Below, in pieces: positions 63,663 through 64,000 of a stretch of 64,000 bases of DNA. The notes under the pieces are model-generated. The model had not been told where the DNA came from and searched no databases. It was given only the letters and a program-made list of their open reading frames with translations. Source of the DNA: Bradyrhizobium sp. G127 (GTDB lineage: Bacteria; Pseudomonadota; Alphaproteobacteria; Rhizobiales; Xanthobacteraceae). Location: NCBI RefSeq assembly GCF_021502575.1, contig NZ_JAKFGN010000001.1:1922001-1986000 (forward strand). The letters are read 5' to 3'. The position numbers and the translations under genes were made by a program. Position 1 is the stretch's first letter; each line of letters opens with the position of its first letter.

Positions 63663-64000
63663 TCAGGCGACCGGTCTTGTCGATCGCGGGCGCGTTAGAG
63701 ATGCCATTTCCATGAGGATCGCTTCACCGGCATCCACCAGTTGTTCGAATGTCACCCTGTTCGGCGCGTGCCTGTGTGCAGTATCGCGCGGCACGAGCGG
63801 GACATGGATGAAGGCGGCAAGACGAGGGCCGCCGTCAGCGCGTTGCGCCTCGATGGCTCGCCAGCTCAGATAATTGCAAAGGTAATAGCCCGCGCTCAGC
63901 GAGGCGCGGGCGTCCACGCCGGTGGCCTGCGCGGCGCAGAGCAGCTTGAGCGTGTGCGTCCCGAAACGCCGCGTTGAATCCGCGCCATCCACGATGGTCC
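63663..64000 (-). CDS. pcp: Pyroglutamyl-peptidase I (C15 family), 3' part
   Basis: Runs off the right end of the window; about 112 C-terminal residues are visible. The catalytic cysteine is in SAGYYLCNYLSWRAIE and the histidine in AAFIHVPLVP, as in C15 pyroglutamyl peptidases that remove N-terminal pyroglutamate. The catalytic Glu would be in the part outside the window. Stop at 63663. The reading frame is intact in the visible part. Confidence 0.85.
   Translation of the reverse strand, partial: TIVDGADSTRRFGTHTLKLLCAAQATGVDARASLSAGYYLCNYLSWRAIEAQRADGGPRLAAFIHVPLVPRDTAHRHAPNRVTFEQLVDAGEAILMEMASLTRPRSTRPVA

Overview
The window is ordinary chromosomal DNA of a GC-rich alphaproteobacterium, most likely of the Bradyrhizobium / Rhodopseudomonas / Afipia (Nitrobacteraceae) group. 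This rests on a complete hopanoid gene cluster including a C-2 methylase, an imuA-imuB-dnaE2 cassette under a GAAC-N7-GAAC LexA box, EcfG-type promoters, the TIGR03808/TIGR03809 pair, and intergenic palindromic repeats of a kind common in this group. I see no rRNA, tRNA, CRISPR, prophage or insertion sequence. Species assignment is inference.

Layout. 1-2145: sugar-acid catabolism (3' end of a DenD-like dehydrogenase, KDG kinase, KDPG aldolase). 2146-5350: two repeat elements, a gamma-glutamyltransferase, a third repeat and an MDR-family oxidoreductase. 5455-24642: the hopanoid locus. hpnP (with an EcfG-type promoter), a BaiN-like flavoprotein, and the tightly coupled hpnB-hpnC-hpnD-hpnE-shc-hpnG run rightwards. 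A strong terminator separates them from the leftward dxs-ispH-hpnH operon. Then come hpnN (rightward), a secreted DUF2147 protein (leftward) and hpnO (rightward). Together they cover isoprenoid supply (dxs, ispH), squalene (hpnCDE), cyclisation (shc), side chain (hpnH, hpnG, hpnO), C-2 methylation (hpnP) and transport (hpnN). hpnI, hpnJ and hpnK are absent.

24796-33634: a small Cys-rich secreted protein, a TAXI-type TRAP transporter, a lone biotin carrier protein with a carboxyltransferase but no biotin carboxylase, a GMC oxidoreductase and an M20 amidohydrolase. 33656-34302: a DUF892 stress protein with its own EcfG-type promoter. 34449-40938: a DNA repair/mutagenesis block (udgX facing imuA-imuB-dnaE2) sharing a LexA-controlled intergenic region. 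41288-47131: CusB/CusA-type RND efflux plus a TolC-type outer membrane channel. 47417-50940: an acetyl-CoA hydrolase/transferase, an enoyl-CoA hydratase and an unrecognised low-complexity membrane protein.

51114-60352 is regulatory. It has an ECF sigma factor with a DUF1109 (NrsF-type) membrane anti-sigma factor and a matching upstream promoter-like motif; a DUF2336 protein and a membrane diguanylate cyclase; then a second ECF sigma/anti-sigma pair followed by a secreted subtilase and a secreted dihaem-c/DUF4384 protein. This last four-gene set is the best candidate here for an undescribed system. 60502-64000: the TIGR03809/TIGR03808 pair, a Bcr/CflA drug exporter and the 3' part of a pyroglutamyl peptidase.
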